Part shown: one piece after another, positions 33,932-44,078 of the stretch
How the letters are laid out: every line of letters begins with the position of its first letter
Numbering within the stretch: the stretch's first letter is position 1
DNA from: Russula earlei
Taxonomy: Eukaryota; Basidiomycota; Agaricomycetes; Russulales; Russulaceae
Direction: 5' to 3'
Assembly (NCBI GenBank): GCA_025769875.1
Contig: JAGFNK010000290.1
Coordinates: 1 to 64,000, forward strand
Length of the DNA: 64,000 bases
Position numbers and translations under genes: made by a program
The notes under the pieces: generated by a model
What the model was told of the DNA's origin: nothing
Database searches by the model: none
The model's input: only the letters and a program-made list of their open reading frames with translations

Positions 33932-35934
33932 ATGTCTTCGATGCTAAACTCACCCATGGCCTCCTCAACCACCCTTGTCCCCACTCCTCCATACTCTCCA
34001 ACCCTCATCCCTCTGCCAATCTCTAGAGAACCATCTCTGTCCACGGCTGCGACCATTAACACTCAACTTCTGGTCAGACGAGCTGCACGACATGCAGCAA
34101 TGATAGCACAGGCCCAAGAACTTTGGCACAAGGAAACACTACCTACTATACTGCGAGCCTTTGGCAACTGCTCTCCAAACAGAGGAACTAGCTCCCCTAC
34201 AGCTCGCAGTCCATCCTACCATGTCTGAACCCCCTCCCCTGATCCTATTCCTATTCCTCCTTGACTTGATACACCCATCCCTCAACAACCAACAAACCTC
34301 ATCCTCCTTAACAAAAACTTCATCCCGATAACACCGCCTGACGACAACACCCCTCCTGCCTACGTAGCACCTGTAGCCCCTGGAACAGATGCCCTTACAG
34401 AATTACAAGAACTAGGGGACAGATGGATGGAAGGAAACTTAGGACTAGACATCTTAATTTCTGACCCAAGAAACGAAGACAACACTATTCCCCCACAATT
34501 CATCCTCCCCGACCTCACTAACAGGTTCCTCTCCTCACAACTAAAGATGCCTTCTTATTCCAAGAAGGACTCAGACACACCAAAGCTGTGAACAAGGCCC
34601 TCACATTTGAAGAAGACTTGTCCCTCAAAGCTGAAGTCCTTCACTATTGATTCGCCATCAAAAAAGCATGACAAATGGCTAATCAACTCGTCACAGCCAG
34701 AGGGCACTATCACAACATGTTATGGGAGATTCAAGACAGCGAGGTCAAACTGGTGAGAGCCAATGCTAAAACTAGACTCAAACCCAGGGTCCTCTTTCAA
34801 TCCATGCCACAATTGACCAAGCAAGAGCATAAAGATGCCAAAGAAGCAATTCTCAACCCATGGTATCAATTTTCTCTATGCACCACTGACAAACGCTCCT
34901 GGTGTCTGTTACAAACCAAGGCCAGGTCCTGGCCGTATATTGTCCTATTTCACTAAAGAGAGACCTCTCTCACTTTGCATTACCAACTCCCTTCTGTTTC
35001 TTGGGCTACCCCTCCTGCGGTGCAAGATATTGCTATTGCAAAGACACTATAACATGACCAGGCACCCATTTCCTAATCAGGTAATCATCGCGTGGCAGCC
35101 ACATGGTCACCCAGCCACCAAGAACCTGAAACAGTGGCACAAACTCTTAGAAACTGTTGCATAACTCATCTGATGTCATTAAGGCTCCAATGACATCATG
35201 GCTTACTGAGTGACTCCACAGTGACCTCATAGGCTCACTAAGCGCTCCACAGTGACATCATAATGATGTCATTGCTCCACAATGATCAGTAATGTGCTCA
35301 GTAAGCCTGAAACTTGACACAAGCGAGTTTATGCCTCTATAGTCCTATTGGATGGTACCAAAGGGTCTAGAATAGTCCCAGTTCTTTGTAATCGACCCTG
35401 TACACTGTGTATAAGCCCCAATGAAGTATGGCAGTCGTCAGACTGTCCATTTGTGATACTCTCATCTTCCTGGGTACTCCCCCATGACTGCTCAGTTTAA
35501 AGATTCCCCTTGCCTCCAAGGTACTCTTCAACGACCACCTTGTTTAAAGCCCTCTTGCTGCACTGGCCTCCCGACTTTGCCTCTGCCTCCTGCTACACGT
35601 ACCAGTCCCTATCTGGTACCTTCTAGTTATTTGGCTTGTCCTCTTGCTCAATGCTGCCTATGCCGCATACCGTCTGTTCCGACCCTTGCCCACCTGCTCC
35701 TGAGTCCTTAGTGATCAGCAGTATGTGTCTTGACAGTGTCTCGATGGAGGACACGACACCATCAACTGTCCCAAAATTACCACTTGCATCCTCTGTAACT
35801 GCCACAGACATTGGGCAGAACTCTGTAGAGTCCCCCACAAACAGTGCAAACCTCACAAGATGTGTCGAGTCCCCCAAGACCAGACCCACTATCACACTCA
35901 TCGCTGCATCTCCAACATTCACCCCTACTTAGGA
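33932..35934 (+). pseudogene. gypsy-2 third ORF after the chromodomain, with two zinc-knuckle motifs
   Basis: Starting at the Met at 33932, a frame distinct from pol encodes a Pro/Ser/Thr-rich N-terminus and a QAQELWHKETLPTILR-like helical segment. It then passes TGA stops (34226, 34262) and a one-base shift near 34545. The C-terminal frame includes MANQLVTARGHYHNMLWE. It is cut by the solo LTR at 34907-35735. Joining across one copy of GTGTC gives RSWCLDGGHDTINC followed by CILCNCHRHWAELC. The second is an exact CX2CX4HX4C knuckle; the first lacks only its first Cys (CGC in place of TGC). It ends in a Cys/His-rich tail at TAG 35932-35934. A nucleic-acid-binding role is inferred. I do not recognise the family. 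Confidence 0.7.
34907..35735 (+). mobile_element. Solo LTR, family A, nested in gypsy-2
   Basis: An 829-bp LTR from TGTTACAAACC to GTCTTGACA with duplication GTGTC (34902-34906, 35736-35740). Its stem-loop is at about 35430-35448. It interrupts the third ORF of gypsy-2, so family A was active after gypsy-2 inserted. Confidence 0.95.
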
Positions 35935-35955
35935 TAGACCTTAACAAGGGGGTAA
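35935..35955 (+). other. gypsy-2 polypurine tract region
   Basis: AACAAGGGGGTAA (about 35943-35955) abuts the 3' LTR and is the expected plus-strand primer site. Confidence 0.75.
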
Positions 35956-36447
35956 TGTCACAGGAACTGGTACATCAAACCGGACCGGCAACTGGACAAG
36001 CCTACCCAGACATGTCTCATATTTCCCATGTGTTTCTATGACTCATTCAGCCTCGCATGTACCATACATTTCTTGCATGTTCCACATATGACTGCCTCAC
36101 TGTTACCTCGTGAATACTATTTGATATAGCATTCTGGATGTATATAAGACTGTTGATTGACGAGGACAAGCCTCAAGCTTGTTCTCCTGTGAAATATCAC
36201 TGGATTCCTGCTTTGGAACTTGTAGGCTTGCAAGACATCAAGCAATTCATCTGAAACTCCTTCCACTCATAAGTCTTCTCAATTCAAAGACTTATTCATG
36301 GTCTTCCCCTTCTGCAGAACATATTTGCCTTGGCAATATCATCTCTGAGATCCCCAAAATCTGTGAAGACTTAGTGTCTTGCTCAACTCTCTGCGCTCGT
36401 CTCGTGCACAAACCGATTTGTCAGCAACACCACCCCCATCAGTGACA
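35956..36447 (+). mobile_element. 3' LTR of gypsy-2
   Basis: 492 bp from TGTCACAGGAACTGG to CAGTGACA, homologous over its full length to 28297-28789. Right duplication CATGA is at 36448-36452. Many differences from the 5' LTR are CpG versus TpG/CpA. Confidence 0.95.
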
Positions 36448-36504
36448 CATGATGTGAGCACTGCGTTCCATACATAGCCAAGTCCTGAATTTCACTTGCA
36501 CTTG

Positions 36505-36690
36505 ATAATGCTACTGCATTACAACTGTTTTCCCTAGTCCTCACCTAATCAAATTGCCTTTGTAAATAAATACACAGGGATGTTTCATCCTGGGCAGACT
36601 TTGATTTGGCATGTGTTACATGTCCATTATTTTCATGACATTTGTGACTGGCAAGATGGTAGTGGAATGGCGAGTTCCCCATAGGTGATA
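36505..36690. repeat. Dispersed repeat S, copy 2
   Basis: Matches about 23925-24120. Its right part (AAGATGGTAGTGGAATGG) is the reverse complement of sequence near 26660 in repeat R, so R and S may be halves of one longer repeat. Confidence 0.6.
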
Positions 36691-36873
36691 GTACACCCCA
36701 TGTTTCCACCCACTCCACACACCCAACCAAGTTGCATGCCCATGTGGCACCAAAGTACAAACTATCCTATACATTCTAAGAGAATGCCCCACACTTGCAT
36801 CTGGACCTGCATGCCACAAACACCTGACATCAGAAATCTACTCCAGATGTTCAATCACCCTAAGTGAGTCCTA
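36691..36873 (+). pseudogene. C-terminal remnant of a non-LTR (LINE) retrotransposon
   Basis: One frame reads HTPNQVACPCG, then LYILRECPTLASGPACH. The CPCG...LRECP pattern is typical of the zinc-binding tail found after reverse transcriptase/RNase H in fungal LINEs. It is only about 50 codons long and ends in stops near 36865. No upstream RT is visible before the gypsy-2 boundary, so this is a short relic. Confidence 0.55.
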
Positions 36874-36998
36874 GTGACACTTTGGTTTTTGGTTGAAACA
36901 AAGGCCTGTGCCAAACTGCGATTGGCATGGGACCTAGGCTACACACTATTGAGATACCATAGCTAGGGGTTATAACTGCCCTGAGCACACCCACCTAG

Positions 36999-37935
36999 TG
37001 TCATGAACCATTTCCTGGAGAGGGCCCTTGAAGGACCCTTCCTTATGAGAGGAAACCCAGCCTCCATGGTGTCACCCTGTTTGCACAGACAAAAGGGGTG
37101 AGTAGAGGTGTCCACAATATCACGTGTGCATTGTTGCGTGAGCGATTCTTGGCACAATCAACATACAGCAAGCCCCACTTAATGGCAACCCTTTTAGCAA
37201 TAAAGGACAGTACTATAGCCTCCCTAAGGACCCTTTAGGATGACTATAAGTGCTCTACAATAGGCACTAACACAATACTAAAGACCCTACAACGCATTAT
37301 TAGACTAACTCTAATAACTATAGAACGAACTATAAGGCAATACTAAGGACCCTAATAGAACTATAGAAGGGGCCTTATAAGCAACTCTATTCCCTGAACC
37401 AAACTACAAGTCCTCAAATGACCGGCCCTAAACTAACTAACAGCAAATGAATCAGGTGCTTTGCATGTGTACTAAAGCAGTGAACATGTGGACAGTAAAG
37501 GCTCTTACTCATCAAAAGAAGCCTCCTTACTCAGCAGCTTACTGAGCATGACTGAGCATGCTCAGTAAGTGCACTCCAACTTCTTACTCATCACTCTATT
37601 GTGCTTGATAACAAGGTTATGACTTGTTCTCTATTTAGCAGTTCTCTTGTAGTACAGTATATAAGCACTCAAATAAAGTAGCGGACAGTCCTCAGACTGT
37701 CCATTTGTTTACAGCACTCTCTATCCCTGGGATACTCCTTTAAGGACCATCCCCTTGTGACCATTCTGGCTTCTTCCCTGTGTACCTGCTCGACTCTACC
37801 AGTAACTATACCTCTTTGGTATTTGATACTGCTTTGGACTCTACTTCTTGCCCACACCGTCTTGGACATCTATCGACTCGTCTTCAAGCTTACTCCTCAC
37901 TCTTGAACTGGATAGTTCAACAATGAGTCTTGACA
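36999..37935 (+). mobile_element. Solo LTR, family B, copy 3
   Basis: A 937-bp LTR with duplication CCTAG (36994-36998, 37936-37940). TATA box and 10-bp stem-loop are near 37659-37704. It is separated by only 99 bp from the inverted copy at 38035. Confidence 0.95.
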
Positions 37936-38034
37936 CCTAGACCACCATAACACTCTACCCTACTGCTGCCCTCCTGCCTTACACAGGCCATCTCCAAACA
38001 CACACACCTGAGTATACCTTGGCTGTGCACACTG

Positions 38035-38996
38035 TGTCAAGACTCACTGTTGAACAATCCAGTTCAAGAGCGAGGGATAAGCTCGAAGACGAGTCGATAA
38101 ATGTCCAAGACGGCGTGGGCAAGGAGTAAGGTCCAGAGTAGTAACAGGTACCAGAGAGGCACGGTTACTGTGAGAGTAGGGCAGTCACGCAGAGAAGAGG
38201 CCAGAGTAGTCACAAGGGGACGGTCCTTAAAGGAGTATCCCAGGAATAGAGAGTGCCGTAAACAAATGGACAGTCTGAGGACTGTCTGCTACTTTATTGA
38301 GCGCTTATATACTACAAGGGAACTGCTAAATAGGGAACAAGTCATAACCTTGTTATCAAGCACAATAGAGTGATGAGTAAGAAGTCGGAGGACGCTTACT
38401 GAGCATGCTCAGTCATGCTCAGTAAGCTGCTGAGTAAGAAGGCTCCTCTTGATGAGTAAGAGCTTCCCTTGTCCACGTGTTCACTGCTTTAGTGCACGTG
38501 CGAGCACCTGATTCATTTCCTGTTAGTTAGTTTAGGGCCGGTCATTTGAGGACTTGTAGTTTGGTTAGGGGGTAGTGTTATCTTATAAGGTCCTTATATA
38601 GTTCTATTAGGGTCCTTAGAGTCGACCCTAATACTTCTATTAAGGTCCTTAGTATTGCCCTATAGTCCGTTCTATAGTTATTAGAGTGGGTCTAATAATG
38701 CGCTGTAGGGCCTTTGATACTAGGTTAGTGCCTATTGTAGAACTTCTAGGGTCGTTCCAAAGGGTCTTTAGGAAGGCCCTAATACTGTCTGTTGTTGCTA
38801 AAAGGGTTGTCTTTAAGTGGGGCTTGCTGTATGTCGATGGTGCCGAGAATCGCTCGCGCAACAATGCGCGCGCGATATTGTGGACACCTCTACTCACCCC
38901 TTTTGCTCGTGTGAACAGGGTGACACCATAGAGACCAGGTTTCCTCCTATAAGGAAGGGTCCTTCAAGGGCCCTCTCCGGAGAATGGTTCATGACA
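38035..38996 (-). mobile_element. Solo LTR, family B, copy 4
   Basis: 962 bp, duplication CACTG (38030-38034, 38997-39001). It keeps a dense CpG cluster (GCTCGCGC and GCGCGCGCG near 38850-38875) that is TpG/CpA in the other copies, so it is probably the youngest of the family here. Confidence 0.95.
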
Positions 38997-39355
38997 CACT
39001 GCAGTATATAAAATGTGATTTGGAAAAAAAAGGGTTGTTTATCACAAGACTGAGACACACCACTACAACACATAGTTAGATTGTCAGGACTCACTGTTGA
39101 ACAATCCAGTTCAAGAGTGAGACAGGAGTTCAGAGACAAGTTGACTGAGTTTGAGAACAAAGTTGGCAAAGAGTACAGTCCAAACAAGTAGCAAGTACCA
39201 GAGAGGAACTGGTACTGGCTGTGAGAGGTGGGCATGGAAGGAGAGAGCCAGAGTGTACTAGATAGGGCAGTCACAAAAGAGTACCCTCAGTAATAGAGTG
39301 CCACAAATCAAATGGACAGTCTGAAGACTGTCCACTACTTCATTGAGCACTTATA

Positions 39356-39835
39356 TGTTGAAGATAGACGCAGTATGTGTGATTAGATAGCAGCAAATGA
39401 TAAGATCGCAGGCAGATCTATCAGACAATAGTTCAGTTTGGTTGACACAAAACTGATATAAATAATATACCTATCAGACAATAGCTACAACGCGTCGTCA
39501 GTACTGTGAGATAAGATATCATAGTGTAAATACTCACTTCAGTTTGGTTGACACAAAACTGAAGTGATCTATGTACTTTGTGGCGTTCTTAAGTACCTGA
39601 GACCGCCACTGGATGCAGTACAGTTAACTACCATCACGGATCACTAAGTAAGTCCGAGGATCAGTTGTAAGTAGCTACCGATTGTCCTAAATCACTCTAT
39701 CAGTGTAACTAACACGTGCTGCAGCATATGAGCTGAGCTGGTGATGCCTGGTCTGGGTGATCTGACGTGTCAACGCATCTGAGTTGTGATCATATCACAA
39801 CACACCTGAGACTCTGGGCAGTGCAGATCTCAACA
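39356..39835 (-). mobile_element. Copia-type solo LTR (family C) nested in a family B LTR
   Basis: The 480-bp insert runs TGTTGAAGATAG...GATCTCAACA. It resembles the copia LTR at 60348-60723. The flanks are TTATA and ATATA, an imperfect duplication. On the minus strand an 11-bp inverted repeat (CACTTCAGTTT / AAACTGAAGTG) sits mid-LTR. Confidence 0.8.
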
Positions 39836-40249
39836 ATATACTACAAAGGAACTGCTAAATAGGGAACAAGTCATGCTCAGTAAGCTGCTGAGTAAGAAGG
39901 CTCATATTGATGAGTAAGAGCCTTTAGTGTCCACATGTTCACTGCTTAGTACACATGCAAAGCACCTGATTCTTTTACTGTTAGTTAGTTTAGGGCCAGT
40001 CATCTGAGGACTTGTGGTTTTGTCCATGGAATAGAGTTGTCCATAAGGCCCCCTATATAGTTCTATTAGGGTCCTTAGAGTTGACCCTGATACTTCTATT
40101 AAGGTCCTTAGTATTGCCTTATAGTTTGTTCTAAGGTTATTAGAGTTAGTCTAATAACATGTTATAGGGCCCCTTTTGCTCATCTGAACAGGGTGGCATC
40201 ATAGAGGCTGGGTTTCCTCTAATAAGGAAGGGTCCTGCAAGGGCCCTCT

Positions 40250-40810
40250 GGTGGATTTTGCTCCACCAAAGGCGAAGACATGCGAAGCGCCTTTGTGGTG
40301 CAATGTGCTATGCCTCAGGACCCAAAAGGGCCCAGAATAAAATTTTTGGAACCCTCCCCCTTTGCAGGAGAAAGTTGCCCTGAACGACTCCTCACCTCAA
40401 TCTCACATCCATCTCATTTGTTTCCGATCGCATGTGCTAAAAGCTAAAAAGCCAAAAAGAAGCTTCACTTAAATGTCTCAGATATGGGCCCAAGCAAAAA
40501 TGTCTTAAGGACACTGTGGAGCTCACCAAGAATGCAAGCTCGTCACTGCGGCTAAAGGCCACAAAGGCAATATTGGCTTACTTGACAAAAGAAATTTTTA
40601 CACTACATAGCAAAATTTCATGACTAGTACTTACAAGTATCATAGGCGTGAAGGTGTACTTAAAAGGCTCAAAAAGCGAGCCAACAAAAAATAAGAAGAA
40701 ATGATTCTATATTCCTGAATCCCCCTTGTGTGCCACTAGTCCCGCTCCTAGCTTCCACGCACTGATTCTCACACCCTCAGACCTTCACCTCAGCTTCATA
40801 ATCTTTACTA
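40250..40810. mobile_element. Unclassified 561-bp insertion in a family B LTR
   Basis: Flanked by CCCTCT on both sides (40244-40249, 40811-40816). The uninterrupted sequence is known from other LTR copies. The left end begins with a short palindrome, GGTGGA-TTTTGC-TCCACC. There is no coding capacity and no matching end on the right. Class unknown. Confidence 0.65.
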
Positions 40811-40841
40811 CCCTCTCTGGGAAATGGCTCCTGACATAGAT

Positions 40842-41240
40842 GATGAGGGTGATGAGGATGAAGATGATGACAAAGATGATGATGAGTTGGAGTGGGTTGC
40901 AAGTTGGCATGTGATACACCAATTGACAATGACATGGAGGTTGATGACAGCATGGAGTTTGATCCAGGTGATCTTCTCAGTAAAGTTCTTGCTCTTATCA
41001 ATCAGGTTCATTTTGTTTCATTTTTTATTAATATTGGGCACTTGGCTTGGTATGCAGATATGCACTTCTCCACAAGCAAAGGTATTCTTTGCAACCATGG
41101 GCCAAGAAGGTTTGAAACCTCTTGAATTGATCAAATGCATCCATATTCAATGGGGATTGATGTACACTCTTGGGGACCAAGTACTATTGAATTGTGTGGT
41201 GAGTATTACTTGATTGTGCATGTAATGGTCCTGCTAATCC
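40842..41240 (+). pseudogene. hAT transposase, middle part
   Basis: An acidic stretch (DDEGDEDEDD) leads to DLLSKVLALINQ, a GT-AG intron (about 41006-41057), then TSPQAKVFFATMGQEGL and LELIKCIHIQWGLMY. This is the conserved middle region of fungal hAT transposases (normally ALI.Q-(intron)-SPQAR.FF and TRW). The usual Arg and Thr of TRW are lost. A second intron donor (GTGAGT) is at about 41202. The frame is cut at 41245 by the foldback element and resumes at 49118. Confidence 0.8.
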
Positions 41241-41279
41241 ATTGACTGTCGTTTTCACATGACCTTGCACTTGCCATTT

Positions 41280-41890
41280 TTGGATGTCATTTCGAGTGCA
41301 AAATTAAAACTGCTATATCTCAACAGTTTCTCAACAGATTGCCTTGAAACTTTGACAGTAGAACCTTATATACTGTATCTATGTGCAGCTAAAATATGGG
41401 AGCCTAATATTTAGTTCTTGAAATGTCAATTTTTGGGTGCTAACATGAGTGCAAAACTTTGAACTGCCATATCTCAACTGTTTCTGAATCGATTGACTTG
41501 AAACTTCGACAGTGGGATCTCATGTACTGTATCTAGGTACAGCCCAAGAGTTGGGGTCTAATTCTCTGTTCTTGAAGTTTCGATTTTTGGGTGCAATCTG
41601 AGTGTGAAATTTCGAACTGCCATATCTCAACCATTTCTCAATGGATTGCCTTGAAAGTTGGACAGTGGGATCTCATATAATGTGTCTAGGTGCAGCCAAA
41701 GAGTTGGTGTCTAATTATCAGTTCTTGAAGTTTTGATTTTTGGGTGCCCATCTGTGTGCGATTTTTTGAACTGTCATATCTCAACCATTTCTCGATGGAT
41801 TGCCTTGAAACTTGGACAGTAGAACCTCATGTACTGTATCCAGAGGCAGCCAAATAATTGGTTTCACTCATTGAATTTTCACGTTTTGGG
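41280..41890 (+). repeat. Left-arm tandem array, four units of 154 bp
   Basis: The motif ATCTCAAC recurs at 41317, 41471, 41624 and 41778, spaced 154, 153 and 154 bp. Each unit also contains a TTGAAA..GACAGT segment. It lies just inside the terminus and is mirrored in the right arm, as expected for subterminal transposase-binding repeats. Function is inferred. Confidence 0.9.
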
Positions 41891-42706
41891 GTGCTGACCC
41901 CAAGCATGATAAAATTACGTTATCCCTACAGCTGAGCACATGATATGATACAACTATTTATGACGTAGCGCGCAAGAAGGGCACGTTCATGGGACCGGAC
42001 AAGGACTGACAGAAGAGCGATAAGACAAAATTGAAACGATGACATGAGGCGTGCGTTGAGGCAGCAATTGCGATTGCGTGTGAATGGGCAAGGCAAGGTG
42101 ATGGTGGGCTGTGAGCCCTTGAGTACGGCGGCGGCGAACAATGACGAACGATGGGGGGGTGGCTCGGTAGGTCAGAGCAACGCGGTGAGCGACAGTGTGC
42201 TGCTGTCGGGCACCTTTCGGCATTTCTCATGCATGACGCGGCATTCGTGCACTACGATCATCGCATTTCACACCGCTTACCCCTCTCACACTTCAAAAAA
42301 TGCGGCTTTTTATTATGCGAGCCATCAGGAAATGTCTTCCATATGTGGTGCGTCATACTTACCTGAAACCAGGAAATTGCTGTTGACCCTTGGACATGAA
42401 AGCTTGCTCCGTTCACCTGGCTCATCCACAACATAACCCTCAAAATAGAGCTGAAGGTTCCCTTCACCAACCACGGGAAGCTTTCCCTGGTCCTGTCCAA
42501 CAATGGAAGAGGCGAACACGAGCGGCGGCGTTCAAGTTTCGAACTGTCAGCAGACGGCAGCATGTGAGCCAGCAGAGTGGTGACTGGAGGAAGGATGAGT
42601 TTTGTACATATGGCAGGGAGAAATAACATTGCATACCTTCATCGTTTTGTCAACTTTTCATTTTGCTCTCCCACACAGTGTACCACAGTATCATATGTGT
42701 GTGGTC

Positions 42707-43440
42707 TCAAGCAAGACCTGGAACTTGCACGTCACAGGTTCCCTCCTCTGCAGCGAGTTCAGACAAGCGCCGACGGGCATGTGGAAACAGGCATCTCACA
42801 TAAAGGATAAAGAGTGGATCTTCCACTGACAAGATATCTGGCATGCAGAAATTGAGGACCCACGTCGTCTCCTCGTGCCACCACTTGTCACAGCCCTGCG
42901 TCCACAGAACTTCATTCCCCGTGCGCCTAAGAACGAGGACATGCTCAACGTGCGGGCAGACCTTGAGTGCCAAATCGACCATTGCTTTGGTTGCAATAGT
43001 CTTCCCACTGCGACGCCCTTCGTCGGCAATAAGGACGACATGGCTCTGGCAGTCATTGATATGGTCATGATGCGCCTCTGCAGAGAAGCCAGCAAACACA
43101 ACAGAGTGGACAGCACCGATGAGCGCTACACACGAGGAGGGCAGCGACTGCTTGCCATGCCATAGGAAGGTAGATAGAGACGGCATTGCCTTAATTGATG
43201 CCGAGAGATTTTCAGTACATTGGCAACACTAGAAGTTTTGTGTGGCAGTTCAGCATAGGGATCTGTTGGGCTCATCGGCTTTGTAAATGATAGCGGTCTG
43301 GGAGAGATGAGCGAATCAGACATGGAGATACCCAGAAATGGCTCTTGATCAACCATATTCTATGATGGTATGGACCTTGTTGGGATGTTTGAATGCCTAA
43401 TGGTCTACACTGTTGTACGACACATTCAGACCTACAGGGA
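42707..43440 (-). pseudogene. Acetyl-CoA synthetase fragment, left arm
   Basis: On the minus strand the sequence reads YNSVDH, AFKHPNK, then [16 protein letters not shown] and [15 protein letters not shown]. It continues with [39 protein letters not shown] and EDPLFILY. This matches the N-terminal and AMP-binding half of acetyl-CoA synthetase, which activates acetate. It stops exactly at LY, followed by GTGAGA, a splice-donor consensus, and begins after an AG acceptor. Hence a genomic exon block was captured. Stops and a frameshift make it non-functional. The inverted twin is at 46930-47656. Confidence 0.9.
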
Positions 43441-44030
43441 TGAGGGCAACATGAGGGGTGGCATGGGGCGTATTACTTATGTCAGCAGCATCTCTGGCAC
43501 TGGCAGTGTGGAGGCTGTTTCTGCTCCTCCTGAGGTGGCGAGTGACTAAGCTCAGGTCTGGAGCCTTCTTGGACAATGTGTGTTGCATGAGACTAAAACG
43601 ATGGTTGGGGTTGAGACCAAGATGGTGGCATGGACGAGCTCAGGCGACAGCTGCAAGCAAGACTGAAGCGGTGGAAGAAGCCAGACAAAGCTGACATTGT
43701 AGGGGCTGGCTGGACCAAAGTAACAGGCGGCTAGAGGGGACGACAAGGAGGCTGAGACTGCGGCGACTGGGACTGAGACAGCAAGGCGGCACGTGTGGCC
43801 AACAGAATGGCCAACAGAACTGAAATGACTAGATGGCAGGACGAAGCAGGTGTGGATGGATGAGAGGCGGCAGTGGGCAGGACAGGGGCCATGATGGCGA
43901 CGACTTGGCAAGGCTAAGAATGGAGCAGCTGATGAAGCTATGACTGGGGGTTGATGGTGGATGAGGGCAGAGGGGACTGGGGGTGGTGGTAATCAGGGAG
44001 TCCGACTCCTGACTCTGAGACATGGTCGAG
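43441..44030 (-). pseudogene. Left-arm Pro/Ser/Ala-rich module fused to the synthetase fragment
   Basis: The minus-strand frame 43588-43397 runs KKAPDLSLVTRHLRRSR and NTPHATPHVALIPV directly into the synthetase sequence NVSYNSVDH. The first part matches the KKAP..TPHAAS block of the TA-flanked elements (21960-22090). The sequence further out is a Ser/Pro-rich frame that aligns with the right arm to about 46270. Confidence 0.5.
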
Positions 44031-44078
44031 ATGTCTTCGTTCCCAAAGAGAAACATTCAACACACCCATCACCAGCCA

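Larger units (their letters stand above)
28297..36447 (+). mobile_element. Full-length Ty3/gypsy chromovirus (gypsy-2)
   Basis: Complete element with 5' LTR (28297-28789), gag, pol with chromodomain, a third ORF, a polypurine tract and 3' LTR (35956-36447), flanked by the target duplication CATGA (28292-28296, 36448-36452). A family A solo LTR (34907-35735) is nested inside the third ORF. The two LTRs differ at many sites, largely CpG to TpG/CpA, so the insertion is old. Many TGA stops and lost catalytic residues make it dead. Confidence 0.97.
39082..40836 (-). mobile_element. Solo LTR, family B, copy 5, carrying two nested insertions
   Basis: The LTR starts TGTCAGGACTC at 39082 and ends TGACA at 40836, with duplication TAGAT (39077-39081, 40837-40841). 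Two insertions lie inside: a copia-type solo LTR (39356-39835) and a 561-bp element (40250-40810). Some internal sequence is also missing (about 40170). Confidence 0.92.

Noticed and set aside
41280..41890. CRISPR array
   Set aside because: The 154-bp units are wholly repeated without unique spacers, and the host is eukaryotic.
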